From assembly GCF_002860255.1 (NCBI RefSeq), contig NZ_PGVE01000017.1:274810-338809 (forward strand): 64,000 bases of DNA. The letters are read 5' to 3'. The notes below the pieces were generated by a model. It was given only the letters and a program-made list of their open reading frames with translations, searched no databases and was not told the origin of the DNA. The translations under genes were made by a program, and so were the position numbers. Below are positions 1 to 9,024 of the stretch, piece after piece. How positions within the stretch are numbered: position 1 is the first letter of the stretch; each line of letters opens with the position of its first letter. The stretch is from Neobacillus cucumis. GTDB lineage: Bacteria > Bacillota > Bacilli > Bacillales > Cytobacillaceae.

Positions 1-872
1 AATTGTCGAGGAGAGTTTATTTAGGACATAGACGAGTCCATATTATTGGAGAATCTCTTGCAAAAGAGGGGATCGAGAAATCATTAAATGCAATATTTAC
101 TCAGCCGCGCTCGAGGATTTCAACCTTTTTGTTGATAGCAAAAGGTGATGCCGTTAAACTATTGAAATCACAGCCTCGGATGGAACAATACTCTGGTGAA
201 GGAATGAGAGAAATGTCCAAAAGTGGTATTAATATGACGGCACGAGATGCTCTTCAAGATTTAAGCAGGGAAGGCAAGGACATGGTCATTCCTATGATCG
301 AAACGGCAGGTACAACAAAGGATGATAAAAGTAAAAAAGAAGTCCAAATGGACAGCTTTGCTGTTTTTAAAAATGATAAACTATCCTTTTCTACCACCAG
401 AAAAGAAGCTTCAGGAATTTTATGGTTATTTGAAAAGATGAACAAAAAGTCTGTTTCCTTTCCTGTGGCAAAGAATGAGGAACTTTCCGTCCTGATTTTT
501 GAAAACTCAACCGAGCCTAATTTGCAGATGGTGGATGGCAAACCCACCTTTCTTTTAACTGTCAGAGCTGCTGGTGTTTTATTCGAAAATGAGCCCAATT
601 ATCGGATTGAGGATCCAAAAACGTATCGCTTAATTATTAGCAAAATGGAAAATCAAATAAAAAAAGAAATTCTAGCTATTTTAAAGCACGCACATTCCCA
701 AGGAGTAGATGTGTTTGGATTTGGCTGGTATCTCTTTAAAAATAAGCACCAATATTGGGAACAAAAGTGGCAAAAAGACTGGCGAACCATGCTGCCAGAC
801 TTAAAAGTCACCGTAAAAGTAGATGCAGATATCCATAGATCTACGAATACAGGGATTATAGAGAAGGAATGA
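1..872 (+). CDS. Ger(x)C family spore germination lipoprotein, 5' truncated by window edge
   Basis: The open frame runs in from the left edge; the visible 289 residues are the central and C-terminal part of a GerAC-type protein, whose usual length is about 370-400 residues. GerC proteins are lipoproteins of nutrient germinant receptors in the spore inner membrane, acting with GerA and GerB subunits. The segment beginning LSRRVYLGHRRVHIIGESLA and the later FLLIAKGDA stretch fit the family, and the C-terminal half has the mixed alpha/beta character of the GerAC C-terminal domain. The lipobox and true start lie outside the window. A small membrane gene follows after 4 bp, then a GerB gene, so this is the tail of a ger operon. 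Confidence 0.9.
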   Translation, partial: LSRRVYLGHRRVHIIGESLAKEGIEKSLNAIFTQPRSRISTFLLIAKGDAVKLLKSQPRMEQYSGEGMREMSKSGINMTARDALQDLSREGKDMVIPMIETAGTTKDDKSKKEVQMDSFAVFKNDKLSFSTTRKEASGILWLFEKMNKKSVSFPVAKNEELSVLIFENSTEPNLQMVDGKPTFLLTVRAAGVLFENEPNYRIEDPKTYRLIISKMENQIKKEILAILKHAHSQGVDVFGFGWYLFKNKHQYWEQKWQKDWRTMLPDLKVTVKVDADIHRSTNTGIIEKE

Positions 873-876
873 AAAG

Positions 877-1101
877 ATGAAAATAGGAATAATTGTTGTC
901 TGGATAAGTCTCATTTTGTATACCTTATTTGTATTGAAAAAAGATATTGTAAGTAAAAAAGAACGAAAATGGGTTTACTTATTGGTCGGTTTAGCATTTA
1001 GTGTTTCATTGATGGATTTGTTTCATTTATCACTCAGCAGCGTCACTACCTATTTAAATGTGACATTTGAAGGCATATCGAGAATGGTTGTGAAATTATG
1101 A
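877..1101 (+). CDS. Small two-helix membrane protein inside ger operon
   Basis: A 74-residue protein with two predicted membrane helices (about residues 3-20 and 33-50) separated by a Lys-rich loop. It starts 4 bp after the GerC gene and its stop overlaps the GerB start (ATGA-type overlap at 1098-1101), so it is translated as part of the ger operon. Small membrane proteins encoded within ger operons are known in Bacillales and have been proposed as accessory receptor subunits; I cannot assign this one to a named family. The function as a receptor accessory protein is inferred from position only. Confidence 0.7.
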   Translation: MKIGIIVVWISLILYTLFVLKKDIVSKKERKWVYLLVGLAFSVSLMDLFHLSLSSVTTYLNVTFEGISRMVVKL

Positions 1102-2198
1102 AACAAAAGATATCTGAACTCCAATTATCACTATTAGTAGCAAATCTAATCTTTGCTGGACCTATCATTAGTCTGCCTCAAATTATTTTACAGCAAGGCG
1201 ACCAAAACGCATGGATGGTACCCATAATTATCTATCCCATTTTATTAACTTTAATCTTTATAATATTTGGTAAAAACAAAAATGCTGAATGGACACAAAA
1301 TGTTCTATTAATTGGAGGTAAGAGCAAATGGATAGAAAAGGGATTTATTTTGCTCTTTCTTCTCTTTGTTATTTTTACTTTTATCAGGGATTTACGAGGT
1401 ATGATAGACTTTGTTGCAACCGTCCTTTTACCTACGACTCCAAATGATGTCTTAATGGTTCTTTCTATCTTAGTAGTAATCTACGTCGCTATATCCGGGA
1501 TTGAAGTAATCGCTAGAATGACGTCCATTTTCTTTTTCATATTGTTCATTATCGTCTCTATGCTTCCCTTATTATTAATGAATGAATGGAATTTTGGGAA
1601 TCTCCAGCCATTGTTTGGAATGGAGTCGATTCCTGCTATTTTAAGAGCAGTATATGTTACCTTCTCTTGGATGGGGGAAATCTTTTTCTTTTTAATTATT
1701 ATTTCCAATAGTAATCCGCCCCGTAAAGCACGGCGAGCGGTTATTATTGGAACCGGGCTTGGTTTGTTTCTATTCATGGTTGTGTTGCTTTCAGCTTTGG
1801 CAGTATTGGGGACAAAAATCATCCGAGAGTCAACCTACCCTAGCCTAATGCTCATTCAGCAAATTAACATCACCGATTTTCTCGATCGTCTTGATTTGGT
1901 TATTACGGTGGCGTGGCTGCCAACCATTTTTACAAAAGTTGCTTTTTTACTATATGCGATCAACCACTGCTTGAGTTATCTGTATAAACATAATACAAAT
2001 AAATATTTATTTCCGATAGCGTTTATTGTTGGGTATTTGTCTATATTAATGTTTAAGAATACGATGGATTTATTACGTTTTTCTTTTTATACATGGAATA
2101 TTATCGGCCTTATTTTAGAGCTAATGTTAGTTTTCATCTTCCTTTTTGTTAGGAGAAATGTCAAAATGGAAATGAAAAATAAACAGGCAGAATCTTAG
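1098..2198 (+). CDS. GerAB/ArcD/ProY-type germination permease (GerB subunit)
   Basis: A 366-residue, very hydrophobic protein with about ten predicted membrane helices, the usual size for GerB. The N-terminus (KISELQLSLLVANLIFAGPI) and the run of loops around residues 50-75 are typical of the spore germination permease family, a branch of the APC superfamily thought to bind the germinant in the spore inner membrane. The gene overlaps the small membrane gene by 4 bp and follows GerC; the order C, small, B differs from the common A-B-C order, and a GerA gene would be expected to the left of the window. The germinant cannot be inferred. Confidence 0.9.
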   Translation: MKQKISELQLSLLVANLIFAGPIISLPQIILQQGDQNAWMVPIIIYPILLTLIFIIFGKNKNAEWTQNVLLIGGKSKWIEKGFILLFLLFVIFTFIRDLRGMIDFVATVLLPTTPNDVLMVLSILVVIYVAISGIEVIARMTSIFFFILFIIVSMLPLLLMNEWNFGNLQPLFGMESIPAILRAVYVTFSWMGEIFFFLIIISNSNPPRKARRAVIIGTGLGLFLFMVVLLSALAVLGTKIIRESTYPSLMLIQQINITDFLDRLDLVITVAWLPTIFTKVAFLLYAINHCLSYLYKHNTNKYLFPIAFIVGYLSILMFKNTMDLLRFSFYTWNIIGLILELMLVFIFLFVRRNVKMEMKNKQAES

Positions 2199-2227
2199 AA
2201 TTTCATGCCTTAAAAAGGTGATTATCT

Positions 2228-2908
2228 GTGGCAGTTAGAAAAAATAAGGCACTTATCCTAGGGGCAAGCGGGCTTGTTGGGAAAGAATTAGTCAAGATTC
2301 TCGTTCAACAAAAACGATATGAAAAAATCATTTTATTAGTTAGAAGACCGATTGAAATAAAGGAATCCGTTTTAGAGTTACATACGGTTGATTTCAACCA
2401 TCTAGGGAATTACTCAGAATTATTTAACAACGTAACCGATGTCTACTGCTGTTTAGGAACAACCATTAAAAAGGCGAAAACTAGGGAAGCCTTTCGAAAA
2501 GTGGATTACGTGTATCCGCTTGAGGCTGCTAAAGTGGCCAAAAGTAGGGGCGTTGAAAATTTTCTTATCATCACAGCTATGGGGGCCAATCCTAAATCGT
2601 CCTTTTTTTATAACCGGGTTAAGGGTGAAATTGAAGAATCCCTAACCATGGTTTTCTTGCCGGCCATAAACATTTTCCGACCCTCTTTATTATTAGGGGA
2701 GCGGGAAGAATTTCGCTTCGGAGAAAGACTGGCGGCAAATGTTAGCGGTTTTCTAAATAAACTTATGGTCGGACCTCTGCGACCGTATCGAGCTATAGAG
2801 GCAAAGAAGGTTGCGGCAGCTATGGCAGCGGTCGCGTCAACCCCAAAAAAAGGAGTACATATTTATTCATCACAAGAAATCGAATTATGGGCACAAGGGA
2901 AAAAATGA
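2228..2908 (+). CDS. NAD(P)-binding Rossmann oxidoreductase, atypical SDR (HTATIP2-like)
   Basis: A 226-residue protein. Residues 9-15 form the nucleotide-binding loop (GASGLVG), followed by the short-chain dehydrogenase/NAD-dependent epimerase type fold; a cluster around residue 130 (YNRVKGEIE) carries the Tyr-x-x-x-Lys pair typical of SDR enzymes. It resembles the small atypical SDR group that includes HTATIP2/TIP30-like bacterial proteins. The GTG start at 2228 has an AAAAAGGTG ribosome-binding site. It lies 29 bp after gerB but has its own terminator at 2910-2937. Substrate unknown. Confidence 0.8.
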   Translation: MAVRKNKALILGASGLVGKELVKILVQQKRYEKIILLVRRPIEIKESVLELHTVDFNHLGNYSELFNNVTDVYCCLGTTIKKAKTREAFRKVDYVYPLEAAKVAKSRGVENFLIITAMGANPKSSFFYNRVKGEIEESLTMVFLPAINIFRPSLLLGEREEFRFGERLAANVSGFLNKLMVGPLRPYRAIEAKKVAAAMAAVASTPKKGVHIYSSQEIELWAQGKK

Positions 2909-2909
2909 G

Positions 2910-2937
2910 GGAGAATAGCTTCTCCTTATTTTTTTTG
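2910..2937 (+). terminator. Intrinsic terminator after the oxidoreductase gene
   Basis: Six-base-pair stem GGAGAA/TTCTCC with a TAGC loop, followed by a T-rich tract. Confidence 0.75.
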
Positions 2938-2985
2938 TCATAAATTATGTTACATTAATAAATAAAAAAGAGGTGAGGTACATAA

Positions 2986-3801
2986 ATGGAAAAAGGTTTA
3001 TCAGGAAAACGAATTGTAGTTGGCGGTACACGCAAACTGGAAGAAATCAGTACATTAATTGAAAAACAAGGCGGAATTCCTGTTATCCGTTCGCTTCAGG
3101 GAACGGTGTTTTTAGCAGAAAAGGAAGTAGAGCCGGATTTGGCGGAGTTTGTTGAAAAAGGTGCAGATTGGGTTATTTTTACGACAGGAATTGGAATTGA
3201 AACATTAATCAATATTTCAGCAAAACTAGGGCTAGAAGAAGCCTTTCTTGATAAGATTCGCAACGCCAATGTGGCATCTCGGGGGTATAAATCATTAGGT
3301 GCTCTAAAAAAATTAGAGATTCAACCCATTGCTACTTCTGATGATGGGACGACCAAGGGCTTAGTACGTGCCTTTGAAGGTACAGACTTTAATGGAAAAA
3401 GAGTTATGGTACAGCTTCATGGAGAAACCGCCCCGGCTTTAACACAATATTTGGAAGAACAGGGTGCTGTGGTTCATAAGATCCTCCCTTATCAACATAT
3501 TGAACCGGAAGAGGAAATAGTAAACACTTTATGCCGTGAAATAATTGCCAAAGAATGTGATGCTGTTTGTTTTACGACAGCCGTTCAAGCACGCTCTCTT
3601 TTTGATTATGCTCGAAAAAATAATGTATATGATCAAGTCGTTAATGCCTTTAAAAATGACACTCTAGCTGTAGCAGTTGGAAAAGTTACGTTAGAAGCTT
3701 TAAAAGAAGAAGGAATAGACCGTGTCTTGGCACCTGAAAATGAACGAATGGGTGCGATGATTATTACACTATCAAATTACTACTTGAACGCTGATAAATA
3801 A
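2986..3801 (+). CDS. Uroporphyrinogen-III synthase family protein (HemD-like)
   Basis: A 271-residue protein with the two-domain layout of uroporphyrinogen-III synthase: N-terminal KRIVVGGTRKLEEISTLIEK, then WVIFTTGIGIETL (about 64-76), and the late CFTTAVQARSLFDYA segment near residues 195-210. The enzyme closes hydroxymethylbilane into uroporphyrinogen III, the branch point to haem, sirohaem and B12. It is monocistronic with an AGAGGTGAGG ribosome site and its own terminator, not in a hem operon, so it may be a second copy beside the hemAXCDBL operon gene; that is an inference. The catalytic activity of such stand-alone copies is not certain. Confidence 0.85.
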   Translation: MEKGLSGKRIVVGGTRKLEEISTLIEKQGGIPVIRSLQGTVFLAEKEVEPDLAEFVEKGADWVIFTTGIGIETLINISAKLGLEEAFLDKIRNANVASRGYKSLGALKKLEIQPIATSDDGTTKGLVRAFEGTDFNGKRVMVQLHGETAPALTQYLEEQGAVVHKILPYQHIEPEEEIVNTLCREIIAKECDAVCFTTAVQARSLFDYARKNNVYDQVVNAFKNDTLAVAVGKVTLEALKEEGIDRVLAPENERMGAMIITLSNYYLNADK

Positions 3802-3817
3802 TTAAATGACTCTAAGA

Positions 3818-3849
3818 AAGCATTCGTCTAATTACCGAATGCTTTTTTA
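3818..3849 (+). terminator. Intrinsic terminator after HemD-like gene
   Basis: Nine-base-pair stem AAGCATTCG/CGAATGCTT with a nine-base loop, followed by a T run. Confidence 0.85.
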
Positions 3850-3904
3850 TTTTTTCAGGCTAACGTGTTATAGTAAACTACATCCAATTTAAAGGAAGAG
3901 AAAA

Positions 3905-6151
3905 ATGACAACTGTACCATCGTTTATCAAAGAGTGGCAGCAAGCCCTTCAAAATGAAATTAATTTTTTAAAAAAGTTCGGCAGTACTAAATACTTTATT
4001 AGGAATGGAAGGTTGTTATCTTCGGATGGATCATGTTCGTATTATTTTGAAACAACCACCTCATTACGGATCCCAGTCAGTTCCTCAGTTAGACTTGAGT
4101 GGGGCAGAATGGCTCAAAATGGGCGGATTCTTTCCTCAGAGGGTAAAGGCGTTATTCTAGCGCTGGAGCAATCATTTGGGGACTTAATCTCTGAAGCAAC
4201 TCTATTTCACGATCCATGGGAACTGCTGGAACAATTGATCCAAAGGCTAGATGTTATCAGAAAAGATAAACAAAAGCGCCTTCGTGTAAAAAAATTAATG
4301 GATCCTTCCATGCCAGCCAATCACCCAGTTGAAAAAATAAAAAGCAACGTCCATGAGTTAGTCCTTCGTTCAAAATATAATCCGGTCACCTTTGTATGGG
4401 GCCCTCCAGGCACTGGAAAAACCTATACACTAGCAAGAACAGCAGCCAATAAGTATCTTCAAGAAAAGAAGGTCCTCATCTTATCCCACAGTAATCAGGC
4501 GGTGGATGTTCTCATTGGTGAACTAACTGATTTTATTAAAAAGAAAGACCGCTTCCGAGAAGGTGATGTGCTTCGTTATGGTTCTGGAGCAGGTGAACCG
4601 GCTTCCGGTCTTGAAGCGGTTACGACCGGTGAACTGCTACTAAAACAGGACCCAAGTCTAGGTGTGGAAAAAGAAGTATTACTAGAAGAACGAAAAAATT
4701 TAAAACAGGATATTGCTCGTTCATTTAGTAAAAGGGATACCGATCAACTATTAGAGCTTGAAACGAAGATTGCCAGAGTGCTTGAGAAGATTCGACAAAA
4801 GGAGATTCAATTTGTTAAGGATGCTTTTGTTGTAGGGACTACGCTTGCAAAAGCTGCCAGTGATCCAGCGATTTATGAAAAAACGTTTGATGTCGTGATT
4901 GTAGACGAAGCGAGTATGGCTTATGTTCCGCAAACGGCTTTTGCAGCTGCGCTCGGTAAAAGAGTAATTATTTGTGGTGACTTTAAACAGCTTCCGCCAA
5001 TAGCTGCGTCAAGGGATCCTTTAGTAACGAAATGGTTAAGGGAAGATATTTTCCACTGTGCGGGTGTCGTCGATTGGGTAAATGAGGGAAAACTCCATCC
5101 CCATCTATTTCTTTTAAAGGAACAACGGAGAATGCATCCGGATATTTCCGCCTTCACGAATCAATATATCTATCATTCACTAGTAGGTGATCACGAAAGT
5201 GTTAGGAAGAGTCGGAATAAAATTGTTGGGAGTGCTCCTTTTCCGAACCGTTCGTCTATTTTAGTTGATTCTAGTTTTACAGGAGCCCATTGTCTGACGG
5301 AACGGACATCCCAGTCAAGGATGAATGTCTGGCAGGCATTATTATCTTTTCAGCTCATACATGAGTCTTTTCTTGGAGGATTAAGGTCGATTGGCTACGT
5401 AACACCCTATCGTGCCCAAGCCCAGTTAATGGAATTACTTCTTGATGATTTATATGAAAAGGAAAGGGCTGCTTCAGATATTATCGCTGCCACTGTCCAT
5501 CGATTTCAAGGAAGTGAGCGGGATGTAATGGTCTTTGATACCGTTGAAGGTTCTCCTCAAACCAGGGCTGGAATGTTAGTAACAGGTAAGGATAGCGAAA
5601 GGCTAATAAATGTAGCGATTACTAGAACAAAGGGGAAATTTATACATGTCAGCAATCAAGCCTTCATCCGCAGGCATGTTTATCAGGGAAAAACATTGAG
5701 ACAGTTAGTAGAACATCAGGTGAAACAACAGCAGATTGTGGAAACAAAAGAGATTGGTACTTGGATTAAACATCATCATCCTAAACTGCAATGGATGCAT
5801 GCCCGGAGATTAGAAAAGGTATTTCAGGATATTAATTATGCCGGGATTTCTTTGGTTATTTCTTTACCTGCACAAACAAGCCTTAACGGAGAATGGAAGG
5901 AGAGGCTGAAAAACCGGAGAGGAACGGTTAACTTAACGGTGATTTCGGAGGATGAATGGCTGGAACTTCAGCCGAATCATAGAGTCCAAGTGAGTTTATC
6001 GTTTCCATTTATCATGATTGACCAACAGATTCTTTGGCTGGGTCTTCCTTTAGAAGGGTCAAAGGATATTCGGCCGCCATATGTGGCAGCCAGACTTGAT
6101 TCGGAAAAGGTTTGTGAATACCTTTATAGTCAATTTATAATAAAAGAGTAA
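3905..6151 (+). CDS. Superfamily 1 (UPF1/Dna2-like) DNA or RNA helicase
   Basis: A 748-residue protein. Walker A is GPPGTGKT at about 166-173, motif Ia (SHSNQAVD) follows, Walker B is VDEAS near 335, then the KEQRRMHP motif, and near the C-terminal part TVHRFQGSERDVMVFD (motif V) and NVAITRTKGK (motif VI). These place it in the SF1B UPF1-like group, which moves 5' to 3' on nucleic acid. The first 150 residues and the last 140 after motif VI do not match a domain I recognise. Single gene between terminators. Its cellular role is unknown; DNA repair or RNA metabolism are both possible. Confidence 0.85.
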   Translation: MTTVPSFIKEWQQALQNEINFLKKFGSTKYFIRNGRLLSSDGSCSYYFETTTSLRIPVSSSVRLEWGRMAQNGRILSSEGKGVILALEQSFGDLISEATLFHDPWELLEQLIQRLDVIRKDKQKRLRVKKLMDPSMPANHPVEKIKSNVHELVLRSKYNPVTFVWGPPGTGKTYTLARTAANKYLQEKKVLILSHSNQAVDVLIGELTDFIKKKDRFREGDVLRYGSGAGEPASGLEAVTTGELLLKQDPSLGVEKEVLLEERKNLKQDIARSFSKRDTDQLLELETKIARVLEKIRQKEIQFVKDAFVVGTTLAKAASDPAIYEKTFDVVIVDEASMAYVPQTAFAAALGKRVIICGDFKQLPPIAASRDPLVTKWLREDIFHCAGVVDWVNEGKLHPHLFLLKEQRRMHPDISAFTNQYIYHSLVGDHESVRKSRNKIVGSAPFPNRSSILVDSSFTGAHCLTERTSQSRMNVWQALLSFQLIHESFLGGLRSIGYVTPYRAQAQLMELLLDDLYEKERAASDIIAATVHRFQGSERDVMVFDTVEGSPQTRAGMLVTGKDSERLINVAITRTKGKFIHVSNQAFIRRHVYQGKTLRQLVEHQVKQQQIVETKEIGTWIKHHHPKLQWMHARRLEKVFQDINYAGISLVISLPAQTSLNGEWKERLKNRRGTVNLTVISEDEWLELQPNHRVQVSLSFPFIMIDQQILWLGLPLEGSKDIRPPYVAARLDSEKVCEYLYSQFIIKE

Positions 6152-6152
6152 A

Positions 6153-6182
6153 AATGGCAGGGACGTATCCTGCTATTTTTAC
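6153..6182 (+). terminator. Weak intrinsic terminator
   Basis: GCAGG/CCTGC stem with a seven-base loop followed by TATTTTTA. The stem is short, so readthrough into the flavoprotein gene is possible. Confidence 0.5.
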
Positions 6183-6207
6183 GAAATGGCGAGAAGCTGT
6201 TTTATGA

Positions 6208-7578
6208 ATGGCCAACTATACAGACGTAAAAGGGGAATACAGTAAGTTGAAGCATGAAGAGGGGATGTATCAAGCAATCATTATCGGCGGGGGAATGGCT
6301 GGGAAATTAATAGCCGCTGCAATATCCCCCTATTTTAATAGTATCGAAATCTTAGAGAAAGATCCAATGCCTGAAAATACTAGCACTGTTAGGCCTGGGA
6401 TTACTCAGGCACATCACATCCATGCACTCCTGCATGCGGGTGAACAGGCGTTAGAAAAACTATTTCCGGGTTTTCAACATGATATGGTTAAACGTGGATC
6501 TATAAAAATTGATTCACTGAAAGACCTTGCCTGGTTTCATCATGGGGTATGGAAATTACGACATACGAGTAAAGACACGACCCTTTTACAGACGAGACCC
6601 TTGCTAGAATCCTATATTGCGGAAAGGATCCATCAAATTCCAAATATCACCTATACATACGGTATAAAGGTAAAATCTTATCTATTAACAGCAGACCAAA
6701 CCAAAGTTCGTGGTGTAGAAGTTCTTCAGGAAGGTAAAACAAAATCAATTAAAGGAGATTTGGTCATTGACACAAGCGGGGCCGCGTCTTTTACGAAAGC
6801 TTGGCTGGAGAATCAGGGGCGTACGGTTCCTGAGGAGAAGGTTGAAATAGGACTATGTTATGCCACTCGAAGATTCAGGCTATCCGAAACACCAAATGAT
6901 TTTAAAATAAAAATCATCTACCCGGAGCCCCCTAACCAAACTTTAGGCGGTACTATGTCCATGGTGGAGAACAATCAATTCATTGTCACTCTTAACGGGT
7001 ATTTAAATACAATAGATCCTTCCTCCGTTAAAGATGCAAAGGGCTTTATGGAGTTGACTCATAAGTTACCACTTCCAGATATTTATCATGCCTTGCAGAA
7101 AAGCACCTCCAACTCGGAAACAGCCATTTATCAGGTACCACATATAAAGTGGCGGCATTTTGAAAAGGTGGATTTACCTGCTGGATTACTCGTAGCGGGT
7201 GATTCCATTTGCCGAATTGATCCCGTCTTTGGCCAGGGGATGAGTATTGCAGCCTTAGAAGCCTTAACCATTAGAGATTACTTTGCCTCGAAATCGATCA
7301 CGGGCCAATTTAAAAGTTTGCAAAGAAAATTGGCAAAAATTATTGCTCCGGTATGGTTAATGGTTCTCAGTGAAGATTTTCGTTATGATGAAGTAAGAGG
7401 TAAAAAACCCTTTGGTTTGAAAGGTCTGCAATGGTACGTCAAACGAATCTTTTTATTATCGTCGAAAAATAAAAGGATTTACAAAGACTTAGTTAAGGTA
7501 ATGAATTTGGTAAGTCCGGCTGCCATTTTGTTTAAACCTAACACCCTTCTTGACGTGTTAAAAGGTAAAAAAATGTAA
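6208..7578 (+). CDS. FAD-dependent oxidoreductase (monooxygenase/geranylgeranyl reductase type)
   Basis: A 456-residue flavoprotein. The dinucleotide-binding loop is IIGGGMAG near residues 25-32, and the second FAD motif is GDSICRIDPVFGQGMSIAALEA near 331-352, the GD...P..GQG..A pattern of p-hydroxybenzoate-hydroxylase-like monooxygenases and geranylgeranyl reductases. The first 18 residues are unusual before the first beta strand; an internal ATG at 6265 just before the FAD loop is an alternative start, but its ribosome site is too close. No partner gene gives the substrate away; a 326-bp region with the proline T-box follows. Confidence 0.75.
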   Translation: MANYTDVKGEYSKLKHEEGMYQAIIIGGGMAGKLIAAAISPYFNSIEILEKDPMPENTSTVRPGITQAHHIHALLHAGEQALEKLFPGFQHDMVKRGSIKIDSLKDLAWFHHGVWKLRHTSKDTTLLQTRPLLESYIAERIHQIPNITYTYGIKVKSYLLTADQTKVRGVEVLQEGKTKSIKGDLVIDTSGAASFTKAWLENQGRTVPEEKVEIGLCYATRRFRLSETPNDFKIKIIYPEPPNQTLGGTMSMVENNQFIVTLNGYLNTIDPSSVKDAKGFMELTHKLPLPDIYHALQKSTSNSETAIYQVPHIKWRHFEKVDLPAGLLVAGDSICRIDPVFGQGMSIAALEALTIRDYFASKSITGQFKSLQRKLAKIIAPVWLMVLSEDFRYDEVRGKKPFGLKGLQWYVKRIFLLSSKNKRIYKDLVKVMNLVSPAAILFKPNTLLDVLKGKKM

Positions 7579-7604
7579 CTCCTATTTTTTATTGTTTTAG
7601 CTGC

Positions 7605-7633
7605 TTGACAATTTGCACTTTTCTTAAGATAAT
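7605..7633 (+). promoter_or_regulatory. Sigma-A promoter of the proBA T-box transcript
   Basis: A perfect -35 (TTGACA, 7605-7610) and a near-perfect -10 (GATAAT, 7628-7633) separated by 17 bp, placing the transcript start at about 7640, directly before the T-box leader. Confidence 0.85.
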
Positions 7634-7639
7634 CAAATA

Positions 7640-7880
7640 AATAAAAATAGTAAATGGTATGGGACTAGTAAATCATTGGAAGGTGTCAGAGAGTGAAACC
7701 CAAAGGCTGGAAGGTTTCTCACGGAAAGATGATTGAACCTGCCCTTTGAAAGCTGCTTATGTAAACATAGGCCGTATCCCTCGTTACGGGTTCAAGAGGA
7801 TGCATTGCATCAATAAAGGTGGTACCGCGGAAACGATTCTTCCGTCCTTTTTCAAGGACAGAGGAATCGTTTTTTTATTT
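7640..7880 (+). promoter_or_regulatory. T-box riboswitch, proline specifier, controlling proBA
   Basis: The leader carries the conserved T-box core AAAGGTGGTACCGCGG at 7815-7830, which pairs with the uncharged tRNA acceptor end. A GC-rich terminator hairpin follows (ACGATTC/GAATCGT, 7832-7870, then a T run to 7877). In stem I the segment GAACCTGCC at 7735-7743 places CCT (7738-7740) in the specifier position, a proline codon, which agrees with the downstream proline biosynthesis genes. Uncharged tRNA-Pro should favour the antiterminator and allow proBA transcription. Confidence 0.9.
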
Positions 7881-7905
7881 TTTAAAATGAAAGGTCGTAC
7901 GAATC

Positions 7906-9018
7906 ATGAAAAAACAGCTGGTGGTCGTAAAAATAGGAAGCAGTTCATTAACCAATTCAAAGGGAACGATTTCCGAAGAAAAAATGCGTGATCATGTCGA
8001 GGCACTTGCCTACTTGAAAGCACAGGGACATGAAGTGATCTTGATTTCCTCCGGTGCTGTTGCAGCAGGATTTGGCTCACTTGGCTATCCGACTAGACCC
8101 AAAACGACAGCTGGGAAACAGGCGGCCGCCGCAGTCGGTCAAGGGTTATTAATGCAGCATTATATTGAGCTTTTTAAAGAGTATAAAATGATGCCTGCAC
8201 AAATGTTGCTAACGAGAGAAGATTTTTACAGCCAAACCCGGTTTCAAAATCTGTTCTCTACCATCCATGAACTGCTGCAACGAGGCGTCCTCCCGATTAT
8301 CAATGAAAATGATTCCGTTTCGATTGAGGAATTAACCTTCGGTGACAACGATTTATTATCTGCTCTCGTCAGCGGCTTCTTACATGCAAATGCCTTGATC
8401 ATTTTAACGGATATTAATGGTCTCTATGATGGAAACCCAAAGGTTTCAAAGGATGCTAAAAAGTTTAATTTCATTCCGGAGGTCTCTGAAGAACTGCTTA
8501 GTTTTGCTGGGGAAAGTGGTTCATCGGTTGGTACCGGGGGAATGAAATCGAAATTAACCGCAGCCAAAAAGGCTTTATCGCTTGGAGTCAGTGTCTTTGT
8601 CGGTACCGGAAAAGGGAAAGAAAAACTGGCCGACATTTTGGCAGGAAAAGGCGATGGAACCTATATCGGCGGTCCTTTTCATTCACAAATGCAAATGAGA
8701 AAACAATGGATTGCTTATCATTCCCAAATCGGGGGTATGATTGAAATCGACGATGGGGCGGAAAATGCGATTCTTTTCCATGGGAAAAGTCTATTGCCAG
8801 TCGGCGTGACCCGAGTGAAAGGTGACTTTAATGCCTTGGATGTCGTAGAAGTTAGAAACAAACGAGGGAAATTAGTCGGTAAAGGACAGGTTTATTATTC
8901 CGCAGAGGATTTATTAACGATCAAGGGGTTACCTGGTGAAAAGGCGAAAAGCTATTCAATTAATAAAAAAGCAGAAGTGATCCACCGCGATAATTGGGTT
9001 ACATTACCAAAGGAGTGA
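7906..9018 (+). CDS. proB: Glutamate 5-kinase
   Basis: A 370-residue ProB, the first enzyme of proline synthesis, phosphorylating glutamate with ATP in the cytosol. The amino acid kinase domain starts [12 protein letters not shown], has ISSGAVAAG near 48-56, NENDSVS near 135-141, [11 protein letters not shown] near 146-156 and [12 protein letters not shown] near 168-179. The last 90 residues form the PUA domain found in long ProB forms. The start at 7906 lies just after the T-box terminator; the ribosome site (AAAGG) is modest. The gene is translationally close to proA. Confidence 0.97.
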   Translation: MKKQLVVVKIGSSSLTNSKGTISEEKMRDHVEALAYLKAQGHEVILISSGAVAAGFGSLGYPTRPKTTAGKQAAAAVGQGLLMQHYIELFKEYKMMPAQMLLTREDFYSQTRFQNLFSTIHELLQRGVLPIINENDSVSIEELTFGDNDLLSALVSGFLHANALIILTDINGLYDGNPKVSKDAKKFNFIPEVSEELLSFAGESGSSVGTGGMKSKLTAAKKALSLGVSVFVGTGKGKEKLADILAGKGDGTYIGGPFHSQMQMRKQWIAYHSQIGGMIEIDDGAENAILFHGKSLLPVGVTRVKGDFNALDVVEVRNKRGKLVGKGQVYYSAEDLLTIKGLPGEKAKSYSINKKAEVIHRDNWVTLPKE

Positions 9019-9024
9019 TTGGGA

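Noticed and set aside
7746..7991. 81-codon frame over the proline T-box
   Set aside because: It covers the T-box core, the terminator and the start of proB in another frame; the RNA structure explains the sequence.
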